NCBI RefSeq assembly: GCF_028748185.1
Contig: NZ_CP118164.1
Span: 3,559,814-3,623,813 of the forward strand
Source of the DNA: Bremerella sp. P1
GTDB taxonomy: Bacteria > Planctomycetota > Planctomycetia > Pirellulales > Pirellulaceae
DNA: 64,000 nt
Direction: 5' to 3'
The position numbers and the translations under genes are program-made. How positions within the stretch are numbered: the first letter of the stretch is position 1; the number at the start of each line of letters is the position of its first letter. Shown in pieces: positions 36,466 through 45,080 of the stretch. The notes under the pieces are model-generated. The model had not been told where the DNA came from. It searched no databases and saw nothing but the letters and a program-made list of their open reading frames with translations.

Positions 36466-38166
36466 TTACAGGTTGACCAAAACCTCTAATAGTTCATCCA
36501 GCGTTGCAATCATTCGGGATGATGCCTGGAACTGACGTTGAAAAGTGATCATTCGCACCGCTTCTTCGTCTAAGTTCACTCCGCTTACGCCGAGCTTCTG
36601 TCCTTCGAGCGTATCTTTGAATACGCGAAAACCTTCGGTGATTCCCTTCGTGACCGCGGCGGTCTGGGCGACTCCACCGACCAGGTCTTTATAAAATGCC
36701 GTGACAGTCGTCCCACTGAATGAGTCGAGTGCTCGTTCAGAGAATGATGCCAAAGCCACCGCGTTGTCCGTATCTTTGCCGATGCCGGAACTACTAGCCG
36801 CGAACTTGGAAGGATCTCCACTAACCATCTCGTTCACGCCGAGGTCGGTCGCGGACGATCCTGTGAAGAACGTACCCACACCCAGGGCTGCCAATACGCC
36901 GCTGGTATCATCCGCGAAAGCAAACTCGATGTTCGGCTGATCGGCATTGATTTGAAGCTGACCCTCTAGGCTGATGGTTGCCGAGAGTCCATCAATATCG
37001 TCCAGTGCCGCTCGGAGATCTTCGAGTGAAGTGTCTTCGTTGGTGCCGTTGAGTTGGATGAAGATATCGTGCGTTTCGGTAACGCCTGTTTGTCGATTGA
37101 GCAGCTTGACTTGGAACGAACCGTTCTCAGGCGTAAACGGAAGCCCCACCTGGTCGAGGGCATCATCCCATTGCTCGGCACTGACAAAGTGTTCGGATTC
37201 AATGGATTCGTAGCCGGTCAGACCCTGACCACTGCTGAAGACCTTGTTGAACTCAAAGGCGAACGACTTGGCAAAGTTGTCGAGCTGTCCGAGAAAGTCC
37301 CCGAGAATATGATCGCGTGAATTGACCAGGCCGGCTAGTTTGCCGGTGTCGGTTTGTAGGGGAGATTCAAAGTCGACGATCTTGATGTCGACAAAGTTGG
37401 CTCCATCGCGTGGTTCTTCATCGGCGTAAACTTGCCGGGCAATCCCGTCGGTGACCAGGTATTCGCCACCGGCGAAAACAGATACCGAGCCGTTTTCCTG
37501 CTCGACGGCTCGGATGCCTATCAGCTCGGAAAGTTCGGTTAGTTTCCGTTGACGTTGATCGCGGAGACCCACGGCATCACTCTTGGTGATGCCCCCTTCC
37601 ATGGTCGTGATCTTTTTGTTGACTTCGGCGATGTCGGTCAGCAGTCCATTGATGGTCCCGGCCGCGTCGCGGATTCGATCGTTTGTATCCAGTTGTACCT
37701 GGCGAACACGCTGGTACAGTCGAGAAATATCGTCCGCTAGCGTTTGACCACGAAGAATGGTCAAGTTGCGAACGCCCAAGTCTTCCGGCTGGTTGAGGAT
37801 ATCGTTGATCGAACCAAAGAAGTTATTGAGGGAAGTGCTGAGATCGGTATCGCTCAGTTCGCCGATCAGGGCATCCAGTTGGGTAAATGTGTTCTCTTCG
37901 GCCTCTCCCTTGGCCAGATCACTTCGTGAACCACGTAGCCGTTCTTCCAGGAATTGATCGACCTGCTGAACGATCGCCTCGACTCGGACGCCCAGCCCCA
38001 GACGCAAGTTGCCAATCGCCTGCGTCGGCGCAGGCGTATAGATCACGCGCTGGCGAAGGTAGTCCGGCGTGTTGACGTTGGCGATGTTGTTGCCCGTGAC
38101 TTGCAGTCCGACCTGGGCTGCTTGCAGGGCATTGTTCGCTTGTTGTAGTGAGCTAAATAGAGACAT
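36466..38166 (-). CDS. flgK: Hook-filament junction protein FlgK
   Basis: FlgK forms the first junction ring on the hook. The 566 residues have the rod/hook-type N-terminus SLFSSLQQANNALQAAQVG followed by TGNNIANVNTPDYLRQRV. The C-terminus has SGVNLDEEAVRMITFQRQFQASSRMI. The middle contains a FlgK-specific insert around residues 325-455 (SFQVKLLNRQTG to GVLAALGVGTFFTG), loosely like one flagellin-IN module. No A modules were seen, so FlgK alone of the hook-filament proteins here keeps a normal size. Confidence 0.95.
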   Translation of the reverse strand: MSLFSSLQQANNALQAAQVGLQVTGNNIANVNTPDYLRQRVIYTPAPTQAIGNLRLGLGVRVEAIVQQVDQFLEERLRGSRSDLAKGEAEENTFTQLDALIGELSDTDLSTSLNNFFGSINDILNQPEDLGVRNLTILRGQTLADDISRLYQRVRQVQLDTNDRIRDAAGTINGLLTDIAEVNKKITTMEGGITKSDAVGLRDQRQRKLTELSELIGIRAVEQENGSVSVFAGGEYLVTDGIARQVYADEEPRDGANFVDIKIVDFESPLQTDTGKLAGLVNSRDHILGDFLGQLDNFAKSFAFEFNKVFSSGQGLTGYESIESEHFVSAEQWDDALDQVGLPFTPENGSFQVKLLNRQTGVTETHDIFIQLNGTNEDTSLEDLRAALDDIDGLSATISLEGQLQINADQPNIEFAFADDTSGVLAALGVGTFFTGSSATDLGVNEMVSGDPSKFAASSSGIGKDTDNAVALASFSERALDSFSGTTVTAFYKDLVGGVAQTAAVTKGITEGFRVFKDTLEGQKLGVSGVNLDEEAVRMITFQRQFQASSRMIATLDELLEVLVNL

Positions 38167-38204
38167 CCTTGTTTACCTCGTTAGGCGAGCCGCGCTAGCA
38201 CGAC

Positions 38205-38729
38205 CTATGCATCCTGATCCACCAAGGTTCCACCCTGATTCGAGGCATTCTCCGCTTCATATGTCGGTTTAAGTTTCCCTCCGGTCGCAATGATTTGTAG
38301 CAATTGCGAAAGATGTAACACGGTTTGCTGGGCTAGCACGAAGTTTGTCAGCGTTTCGTTTTGAATATGACGCATCGCATCTTTCGCCGTGTGCGCCTTT
38401 GTCGCAAGTTCGCCAGATTGATCCTCGTCCAAAGCTCTCGCTAGCGAGTGCATGCTATCGGACGGCAATCCCTTGCCGCGTGCATCGGCCAGAAGCATCT
38501 GGCGCGAGTCGCGAAGTTGATCGAGCCGTTCAAGTAGTGCCTGTTCGCTAATCATGGTTTGCTCCATGGCTTCCAGGTCGTTCGCGACCATTTGTTCGCG
38601 CTTTCGATGCAGCACGTTCAGCAGGTCGGCCTGGACGTCGGAAAGTTCCTGCAGAAAGGTCGCCGTATCGTTTTCGAGATTCAACGGCGGTGACGATGGT
38701 TCTGCGGTGGAAGGCATTGGCGAATTCAT
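38205..38729 (-). CDS. flgN: FlgN-like flagellar export chaperone
   Basis: FlgN is a cytosolic chaperone for FlgK and FlgL. The 174-residue protein is helical with heptad-like runs: FLQELSDVQADLLNVLHRKREQMVANDLEAM, EQALLERLDQLRDSRQ and NFVLAQQTVLHLSQLLQIIA. Sequence conservation in FlgN is low, so the call rests on the helical pattern, the length and the position directly before flgK. A GTG at 38744 gives a slightly longer form; the ATG at 38729 was chosen. Confidence 0.75.
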   Translation of the reverse strand: MNSPMPSTAEPSSPPLNLENDTATFLQELSDVQADLLNVLHRKREQMVANDLEAMEQTMISEQALLERLDQLRDSRQMLLADARGKGLPSDSMHSLARALDEDQSGELATKAHTAKDAMRHIQNETLTNFVLAQQTVLHLSQLLQIIATGGKLKPTYEAENASNQGGTLVDQDA

Positions 38730-38771
38730 ATCGATCAAAACCACTTACATGAGAGTGGGAGACATTCTGAA

Positions 38772-39197
38772 CTAAATGGAAACGTCCAACTGCGACAGGG
38801 CCGCCGAGCTGGTTTCACTGTCTTGCGACTTATTCTGCTGCTGCAGAGTTTCAATCTGCTGGATTGCCTGCTGAGCTTCGTCTTCGCTGACAAACGAAGA
38901 AAGCTCGGAAGCTTCGTGTCGATTACCCATGTTGGCGGCGAAGAGCTCGAACATTGGCTTGGAGATTTGCTCGGCACTCGCGTCCGAAATCTTCTCGACC
39001 AGCAGTTGATCCAACTGCGACTGAAAGACTTCCTCCGCTCGACCACCATGAAAGTAGGCCGGCTTGCCAAGGGATTCTCGCATGCTCTTGAGCATCTGCC
39101 CGAACATCGATTCGCCGACAAACTGGTCGAACTTCTCACGTAGCTGGCCTTGAGGGGCCGCCGCGCCGGATGCCGATGTTAGTGTGTTGACGTTCAT
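38772..39197 (-). CDS. flgJ: Rod-binding protein FlgJ, N-terminal domain only
   Basis: This 141-residue protein matches the rod-capping part of FlgJ: KFDQFVGESMFGQMLKSMRESLGKPAYFHGGRAEEVFQSQLDQLLVEKIS. The muramidase domain found in enterobacterial FlgJ is absent, as in many phyla, so a separate wall hydrolase must open the peptidoglycan. It has a polar C-terminal tail rich in Gln and Ser. It lies 20 bp after flgI. Confidence 0.85.
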   Translation of the reverse strand: MNVNTLTSASGAAAPQGQLREKFDQFVGESMFGQMLKSMRESLGKPAYFHGGRAEEVFQSQLDQLLVEKISDASAEQISKPMFELFAANMGNRHEASELSSFVSEDEAQQAIQQIETLQQQNKSQDSETSSAALSQLDVSI

Positions 39198-39217
39198 GGG
39201 ATGGGCTATTTCGTTTG

Positions 39218-40354
39218 TTAGTTGACGTAGATCAGTTCGCCGTACACTTTGCCCTGGTGATGCAAAGCTTCGACGATGTCGATGATGTCGGTCGCTGGAA
39301 CTTTCAAGGTTGTCAGGGCGTCTTCCAGGTCTTTCAGACGCGTTGCGTACTGCTTCTGCGTGTCGACCGTGACAAACTTCGATGCTTCCAGGTTGGCCGT
39401 TTCGACCTTGATGCCGTTGTGGTTGATCACCACCGGGCCGATCTCGACATCGCTGCCAATCACGATCAGCCCTTGGTTCTTATTGATCACCACCTTGTTG
39501 TTCAGCAGGCTGTCGACGATCGGAGTCTCCATCAGAATCGAAACGAAGAAGACCGGCTCTTCCTTGTATTGAGGAGGAATCGTGATCTCGATCGTCTTCT
39601 GGTCGAGGGCTCGGGCGATTTGGCCGCTGGTGCCTCGGCTGATGTTCTGTTCCAGGTTGTTCACCCCGAAGACGATCTCCTGAGCCATTCGCCAATCCTT
39701 GTGCCCTTCGTTGATAACCAGGAAGATCTTGCCGTCCTGGGTCACGAATGGGTTGCGAATCGTCTTTTCGATGCGGCAGCCGTTCATGACGTAGCCCCGA
39801 GTGGGAATGTCTTGTTTCGCAAGTTCAACGGGACCACTGGCGAGTGCCCAAACCGTTTTGTCATGCGGGTTGGGGCCTTGCAGTGTCGAGATCGCCAGCG
39901 TGCCACCGGCCAGGCTTTTGGCTCCCAGCGAGCTGACTTCACAGTCGATGAAATCCCCTTCCTCGGCACCCTCAGCAGGGATATTCGCACGGACGAGAAC
40001 CAGGGCCATGTTTTTGATGTTCTTCAGTTCCTCAGGCAGGTACTCACCGCCTGGGCCGCTGCCGGCGTTGTTGCCCATGTGCTTGAGCATCAACGACAAC
40101 GCACGATGCGTAGGAGTCAGATCCGAGTCGCCGGTTCCCTTCAAACCAACCACTAGGCCAACGCCTTGCAGGTAGTTGCCTTCTTGTCCTTTGACGCGGA
40201 CGAAGTCGGACAGCGGTCGATTGATTTGAAATCGCTGCGAATCAATCGAGCTGTACTGCGTACGCGAAACCTGAGCTTCGACCGAAGTACCGGCGAAAAT
40301 CAGGAGAGCGAAAATTGTCAGGCAGGCGATGTGTCGAGTCATTGGATTACTCAT
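39218..40354 (-). CDS. flgI: Flagellar P-ring protein FlgI
   Basis: FlgI forms the bushing in the peptidoglycan layer. The 378-residue precursor has a signal peptide (about 1-28, hydrophobic IACLTIFALLIFAG, likely cleavage after VEA). It also shows NYLQGVGLVVGLKGTGDS, NMALVLVRANIP, GDFIDCEVSSLGAKSLAGGTL and ATDIIDIVEALHHQGKVYGELI, all diagnostic. An ATG four codons into the frame (40342) is an alternative start. It is flanked by flgH and flgJ as in many flagellar operons. Confidence 0.96.
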   Translation of the reverse strand: MSNPMTRHIACLTIFALLIFAGTSVEAQVSRTQYSSIDSQRFQINRPLSDFVRVKGQEGNYLQGVGLVVGLKGTGDSDLTPTHRALSLMLKHMGNNAGSGPGGEYLPEELKNIKNMALVLVRANIPAEGAEEGDFIDCEVSSLGAKSLAGGTLAISTLQGPNPHDKTVWALASGPVELAKQDIPTRGYVMNGCRIEKTIRNPFVTQDGKIFLVINEGHKDWRMAQEIVFGVNNLEQNISRGTSGQIARALDQKTIEITIPPQYKEEPVFFVSILMETPIVDSLLNNKVVINKNQGLIVIGSDVEIGPVVINHNGIKVETANLEASKFVTVDTQKQYATRLKDLEDALTTLKVPATDIIDIVEALHHQGKVYGELIYVN

Positions 40355-40387
40355 GATGACGTTGTGTTTTGGGTGACCAGGCTTGGC

Positions 40388-41089
40388 TTAGAACCAGTGG
40401 ACTTTGTCCCAAAGGGTGAGAAGCCAGCCGCGACGATAGGCGTCGCGAACCGAGCCGTGATCTTCCTTGGTGATCGTCAGGTCGGCCAGGTGCTCACTCA
40501 ACACGGTGTTGTTTGGATTGATGTCTTCGGTGCGACAGACGCCACGCAGGTGATAAACCCAGATCTCGTCGTTGACGGTGATCGTCTTACGGGCTTCTAG
40601 CTTCAGCGTGCCGTTAGGCAGAATCTCTTGGACTTCGGCAGCGATCGTGAACTTCAAGCCCTCGGATGTTTCCATCTCGGCCTCCGACTTCAGACGCTGG
40701 TTGAGCGTACCGGTGATTCTTGGATCGCCATCGGCTTGAACGGCCGGTTTGATCGAATTGATTCCATCCAGGCGAATCCAGTCGGTCAGAATGGCAGCGT
40801 ACTGTCCGCTCTTCTTGCGATCGATTTCGCCGTCGGAGAATGCCTGGGCACGTTCGTCGACACGAATGTGGATCAGGTCGTGAATTTGCACTTCGCGTGG
40901 TGGCGGCAGTTCACGATACATCCAGCTCAGATCTTTGGTGGTGCCGCTGTAAGGCATGCCTTCGGCGATCTGGCCTTCTGGCATATTGCGTTGACCGAGG
41001 CTCGAGATCGGACCACTTTGCTGAGCAAACAGGACATCGCTGATGACCACCATTTGCAACAAGACTAAGGCTACGGTAGCAAGTTTCAT
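40388..41089 (-). CDS. flgH: Flagellar L-ring protein FlgH, without a visible lipobox
   Basis: FlgH forms the outer-membrane ring. The 233-residue precursor has a signal sequence (about 1-22, ATVALVLLQMVVISDVLFAQ) and the core VQIHDLIHIRVDERAQA and GTLKLEARKTITVNDEIWVYHLRGVCRTEDI. Enterobacterial FlgH is a lipoprotein. Here no Cys follows the signal sequence, so standard signal-peptidase I cleavage is expected and ring anchoring may differ. It overlaps flgA by 4 bp. Confidence 0.9.
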   Translation of the reverse strand: MKLATVALVLLQMVVISDVLFAQQSGPISSLGQRNMPEGQIAEGMPYSGTTKDLSWMYRELPPPREVQIHDLIHIRVDERAQAFSDGEIDRKKSGQYAAILTDWIRLDGINSIKPAVQADGDPRITGTLNQRLKSEAEMETSEGLKFTIAAEVQEILPNGTLKLEARKTITVNDEIWVYHLRGVCRTEDINPNNTVLSEHLADLTITKEDHGSVRDAYRRGWLLTLWDKVHWF

Positions 41090-41985
41090 CGGTTGATCTC
41101 CGGTTGCGGCAGCGGCATCAATGGTTTCGCGGTAGGAACCTTCACATGGCCACCCAGAACCAGGGCTTCTCCGGGACCGGTGACTTGAGCTTGAAAGCGT
41201 TCCACTTGGCGAGCACGGCCGTAATGTTTGGGTTCGATGGGTTGAACTTCGACCAGTTCCCGGAGGCCTGCATCGTTTAGTGCGAGCATCTCGCGTCGTA
41301 CTACCACGTTGCCGGCGTGAGCATAAACCGTAACAACGTCGTTGCGGCGAACGATGACCGGTTCGCGAATGTCCTCTGCGGAAACGGGACGATCGGCGGC
41401 GATGGTGCGGGTGGCTTCCTTGCCAACCACGTTGTGCAGTGCCGAAGGGTAGGAGTCGTCTCGACGAATGACGGTCAGCTCTCGCATTTCAACGTCGCTT
41501 GCCTGAATGACTTCACCGCGGCGGACGTTTCGTACGACGTGAGCGACGGTCATGATCTCCATGGGCTGATCTTTAGCGACTCGGCCGCCGAAAGTACGAC
41601 GTGGAACGCGCTTAGCCGTGACGGCGGCGTGCTCAACGGTTTCTTCGACGGATGCCGCTTCCATGCGAACTCGGCTCGATCCGATGACGCTGACGTCGTC
41701 GCTCGAGATTCCGCGAGCCGCCAAGATCGAGCGGATATCGTTGATCGTGAGATAGGTCGAGTGAGTGGTGCCAGGAGCTGGCATCAATTCCATGTCGGTC
41801 AGTTCCGCACGAAGTTCGCGATCTTGAATTTCGATCGCAGCCACATCGCCCAGACGTACCAGCGGTCCGTCGACGATGGCGGATGTCCTCAGCACGACCT
41901 GACCGGACTGAGCCATCGCCGCAACGGAAATGGTCAGAACCATCAGGATAGTGAAGAGGGAACGAATTGAAGTCACAATCGTCAT
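41086..41985 (-). CDS. flgA: FlgA, P-ring assembly chaperone
   Basis: FlgA is a periplasmic chaperone for FlgI. The 299-residue precursor has a signal peptide (about 1-26, FTILMVLTISVAAMA) and an N-terminal part with GPLVRLGDVAAIEI. A SAF domain follows (RRGEVIQASDVEMREL, VGKEATRTIAADRPVSAEDI and VTVYAHAGNVVVRR). A C-terminal segment of about 70 residues beyond the SAF domain is Pro-rich at its end. The stop codon overlaps the flgH start (ATGA). Confidence 0.88.
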   Translation of the reverse strand: MTIVTSIRSLFTILMVLTISVAAMAQSGQVVLRTSAIVDGPLVRLGDVAAIEIQDRELRAELTDMELMPAPGTTHSTYLTINDIRSILAARGISSDDVSVIGSSRVRMEAASVEETVEHAAVTAKRVPRRTFGGRVAKDQPMEIMTVAHVVRNVRRGEVIQASDVEMRELTVIRRDDSYPSALHNVVGKEATRTIAADRPVSAEDIREPVIVRRNDVVTVYAHAGNVVVRREMLALNDAGLRELVEVQPIEPKHYGRARQVERFQAQVTGPGEALVLGGHVKVPTAKPLMPLPQPEINR

Positions 41986-42002
41986 GATTCTAAACGCGGA
42001 TC

Positions 42003-42803
42003 CTATCGACGCAGGTTCGAGATGAGTTGCAGAATTTGATCGCCGGCCTGAATCGTCTGTGAGTTCAGCTCAAAAGATCGCTGCGTCGTAATCAGGTCGA
42101 TCAACTCTTGGACAGGCTCGACGTTCGAGGCTTCCAACATCCCTTTGCGAATTTGACCTAAACCATTGGTTTGAGGATTGCCGGTAATCGGAGCACTGGA
42201 GGCACCCGTTTCGGCGTACAGGTTTTCGCCGAGTTTCAGGAGGCCTTCCGGATTGATGAACGTTGCCAGTTGAATCTGACCGACTTCGTTCAAGGTGCTC
42301 GAACCAGGCTGCTGAACCGAAACGATTCCGTCGGGGCTGACTTCAACTGCCGTGGCGTCTTGAGGAATGACGATCGCAGGCTCGAGTGGTCGACCGATGC
42401 CTGCCGAACCGGTAACGACCTGGCCGTTGGCATTGACCGAGAAGTTTCCGGCTCGGGAGTAATAGATCTCGCCGCTTGGATCGAGAACCTGAAAGAAGCC
42501 TTCGCCTTCGATCAGCATGTCCAAAGGACGGTCGGTGCTGGTGAACGCACCTTGCTTGAAGTCGGTTTGAACGCTGGAAACGCGAACACCAAGACCGACT
42601 TCCGTGCCGGTTGGTGTGAGGTTTCCGGTCGAATCTGGATTGCCGGGCAGCACTTCGTGATCGTAAAACAGATCCTCGAAGTTGGCTCGGTCTTTCTTAA
42701 ACCCGGTGGTGTTCACGTTGGCCAGGTTATTGGCAATCACGTCGAGCTTCGTTTGCATCGACTGCATGCCGGTGGCTGCGGTGTAAAGGGTTTGGACGCT
42801 CAT
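42003..42803 (-). CDS. flgG: Flagellar distal rod protein FlgG
   Basis: FlgG forms the distal rod. The 266 residues match closely: SVQTLYTAATGMQSMQTKLDVIANNLANVNTTGFKKDRANFEDLFY at the N-terminus. The C-terminus has GQIRKGMLEASNVEPVQELIDLITTQRSFELNSQTIQAGDQILQL. A good AAGGAAG site precedes the ATG. It lies 51 bp after flgF and 17 bp before flgA. Confidence 0.97.
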   Translation of the reverse strand: MSVQTLYTAATGMQSMQTKLDVIANNLANVNTTGFKKDRANFEDLFYDHEVLPGNPDSTGNLTPTGTEVGLGVRVSSVQTDFKQGAFTSTDRPLDMLIEGEGFFQVLDPSGEIYYSRAGNFSVNANGQVVTGSAGIGRPLEPAIVIPQDATAVEVSPDGIVSVQQPGSSTLNEVGQIQLATFINPEGLLKLGENLYAETGASSAPITGNPQTNGLGQIRKGMLEASNVEPVQELIDLITTQRSFELNSQTIQAGDQILQLISNLRR

Positions 42804-42854
42804 GGCTTACTTCCTTGTTCGCCTTAAGTTCGCGAGTGTTTTACGCGGGGGATG

Positions 42855-43622
42855 TTAGCTTTGACGGAGGACGCGGCCCAGCAAATTGCCCAGGGCTTCG
42901 TCTTGCGACTTGATCATGTTGATATTGGATTCATAGGCTCGCGTCGTTTCGATCATGGCCATCATTTCCGTGATGGGATTCGCAGCCGATCGTTCCAGCA
43001 TGCCTGGGGCAGCACTACGCTGCTCTTCAGGGATTTGCTCGACAGGACCAAGCGAGCGAAACAGGTTCTTACCGAACTTAACGAGGTCGGCATTCGACTC
43101 AGGCTTGGCGATGCCCAGTTCAATGACTTCGCCGCCGATCACGACTTCGCCTCGTTCGTTGTAGTAGGCTCCGTTATGAACGGCCTTGGCTTCCGGATCG
43201 ACTTGGACGGGATCGCCATCGCTAGACAGGACCGGGTAGCCTTCCTGCGTCGTGAGACGTCCATCCGGAGTGAATACGAAATTGCCGCCGCGGGTCAGCA
43301 TGACCTGATCGCCGTGCTGCACTTGGAAGTAGCCTTCTCCGCGAAGGGCGATGTCGTCGCGGTTGCCGGTCGGGGTAATGGGGCCAGGCTTGAAGTTGGT
43401 CTGCGTATCGCGAACCATCACGCCGCCGCCAATGTTGTTGATGCTGCCGGAACCGGGTGAATCGAGATATTGGTCGATGGCTTCCGAATCGCGAGCTTCG
43501 AGGATCGCAAATTCGTTTTTGAAACCTGGTGTGTCGACGTTGGCCAAGTTATTCGCGATCACTTCCATGCGACGCGATTGAGCTTGGGCTCCTTCTGCCG
43601 AAATATACAGGCCGTAAACCAT
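42855..43622 (-). CDS. flgF: Flagellar proximal rod protein FlgF
   Basis: The 255-residue rod protein is the first gene of the flagellar cluster. The N-terminus (GLYISAEGAQAQSRRMEVIANNLANVDTPGF) and the C-terminus (ERSAANPITEMMAMIETTRAYESNINMIKSQDEALGNLLGRVL) fit FlgF/FlgG. Its position immediately before flgG and its divergence from that copy favour FlgF. The sigma-54 promoter begins about 50 bp upstream. Confidence 0.88.
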   Translation of the reverse strand: MVYGLYISAEGAQAQSRRMEVIANNLANVDTPGFKNEFAILEARDSEAIDQYLDSPGSGSINNIGGGVMVRDTQTNFKPGPITPTGNRDDIALRGEGYFQVQHGDQVMLTRGGNFVFTPDGRLTTQEGYPVLSSDGDPVQVDPEAKAVHNGAYYNERGEVVIGGEVIELGIAKPESNADLVKFGKNLFRSLGPVEQIPEEQRSAAPGMLERSAANPITEMMAMIETTRAYESNINMIKSQDEALGNLLGRVLRQS

Positions 43623-43672
43623 GATGAATCTTTGGTCTGAAACATGCCCCCCCGGACACGCTCTTTCCTAAG

Positions 43673-43688
43673 GCAATGTGCGTGCCAA
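43673..43688 (-). promoter_or_regulatory. Sigma-54 (RpoN) promoter of the flagellar cluster
   Basis: On the minus strand TTGGCACG-CACA-TTGC matches the -24/-12 consensus YTGGCACG-N4-TTGC at every defined base. It lies about 50 bp upstream of the flgF ATG, so a leader of about 40 nt is expected. No activator site was identified. Confidence 0.8.
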
Positions 43689-43799
43689 AGATTCATGGCA
43701 AGGCCAAGAAAGTTTTGTATTTGATCTAAGTCAAGCAGAAGACGGTAGATACCTGTCTGATAGCAACAACCGCCAGCATGGCGGAAAGAAATTCCGAAC

Positions 43800-43827
43800 G
43801 CCCGGCAACCGGAAAAAGCTGCCGGGC
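43800..43827. repeat. Inverted repeat downstream of hemC
   Basis: GCCCGGCA and TGCCGGGC form a perfect 8-bp stem around a 12-nt loop between hemC and the flagellar promoter. No T-run follows, so its role as hemC terminator is uncertain. A second short repeat (CCGCC/GGCGG) lies at 43770-43784. Confidence 0.45.
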
Positions 43828-43860
43828 ATGGTCGGCAAAGATTGCGGAAAGTGGCAAAAC

Positions 43861-44799
43861 CTAGCCGCGTCCGCCTGAGGTTCTCGCGTAGCTGATGATA
43901 CGCTGAGCACCTTGAATAATTAGCTGCGAAGCAACCTGACGTCCAATTTCCACGGCTTTGGTAGGTGGTCCGCAGGCATAGGCAGAAATCTTCTGTACGC
44001 CATCTCCGCTGATGACCACCCCATCGAGATGCAGCAGGTCGCGTTCGATCTCGAGTCGAGCCCAAGCGCCAACCGGTGCCAGACAACCACCGCGCAGTTC
44101 TGCTAGCAAGACGCGTTCGGCTTGCACACAGTGATAACTGTCCGGGTGGTGCAGCACGCCAACGGCTACCTTGGCACGTTGATCGGAATCACGCACTTCG
44201 ATTCCCAGTGCCCCCTGCCCAACCGCAGGCAACATGACACGCTTGTCGATCACGTGCACGATCCGGTCGGCCATTTCCAGGCGGCGAAGTCCAGCTTCGG
44301 CCAAGACGATGGCTTCGTATTCGCCTTCGTCCATCTTGCGGAGACGCGTCTCGACGTTACCACGAATATCGCGAATCTCGAGGTCGGGTCTGGCATGAAG
44401 AAGTTGAGCACGACGACGGACACTACCGGTACCAACAATCGCTCCTTGCGGCAGCGTATTGACATGGAACCCACCACGCGAAACTAGCACGTCGCCGCAA
44501 GCTTCGCGCGAGGGGACGGCTGCTAGAGCGAGACCTGGCGTCGGATCTGTAGGAAGATCCTTCAGGCTATGAACGGCGATATCGACCCGGTTTTCCAGGA
44601 GTGCCGCTTGGATCTCCTTGGTAAACAGACCTTGGCCGCCAATTTCGCCAAGGGGGCCTGTGGTTACGTCACCCTTGGTCGAAACATGAACGACTTCCAC
44701 GGACTGGCCGCTTCTTTTGAGTTCTTCGGCAACCCAATGGGCTTGCCACAGAGCTAACGGGCTGCTGCGCGTACCGATGCGGAGAGGCTCACCATTCAT
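43861..44799 (-). CDS. hemC: Porphobilinogen deaminase (hydroxymethylbilane synthase)
   Basis: HemC joins four porphobilinogens into hydroxymethylbilane. The 312 residues are typical. They show RIGTRSSPLALWQAHWVAEEL, LFTKEIQAALLENRVDIAVHSLKDLPTD, GTGSVRRRAQL, IRGNVETRLRKMDEGEYEAIVLAEAGLRRL and the dipyrromethane cofactor Cys in LRGGCLAPVGAWA. No other haem gene is next to it; hemH is 40 kb away. Confidence 0.96.
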   Translation of the reverse strand: MNGEPLRIGTRSSPLALWQAHWVAEELKRSGQSVEVVHVSTKGDVTTGPLGEIGGQGLFTKEIQAALLENRVDIAVHSLKDLPTDPTPGLALAAVPSREACGDVLVSRGGFHVNTLPQGAIVGTGSVRRRAQLLHARPDLEIRDIRGNVETRLRKMDEGEYEAIVLAEAGLRRLEMADRIVHVIDKRVMLPAVGQGALGIEVRDSDQRAKVAVGVLHHPDSYHCVQAERVLLAELRGGCLAPVGAWARLEIERDLLHLDGVVISGDGVQKISAYACGPPTKAVEIGRQVASQLIIQGAQRIISYARTSGGRG

Positions 44800-45060
44800 A
44801 CGTGCTTTTTCGTTCCATGAATCGAAGGCGGGACGAGATGGAGGTCGCCTGACCCAGTGACAAGATTGGGCTAAGGCGGACGTCTGTTGGTGCTTTCAGA
44901 CTTTTGGCTACTCAGACCGATAGGTCTGATCATGCTCGTCAAGTAATTAGGCTGGCTAAAGATCTGAACAAGTCATTAGCATACAAAACAAATGAGCATT
45001 GGGGGAGTTGGGGTGGTAAGTAAAACTAGATATTCGCCAAAACTGATAATTCGATGCATC

Positions 45061-45080
45061 AAAAACGGCTAGGTTAGCCG
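45061..45080 (-). terminator. Terminator overlapping the stop codon of the DUF502 gene
   Basis: On the minus strand CGGCTA-ACC-TAGCCG is followed by TTTTT. The TAA stop codon (45074-45076) lies at the edge of the loop, so translation would run into the hairpin. Confidence 0.65.
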
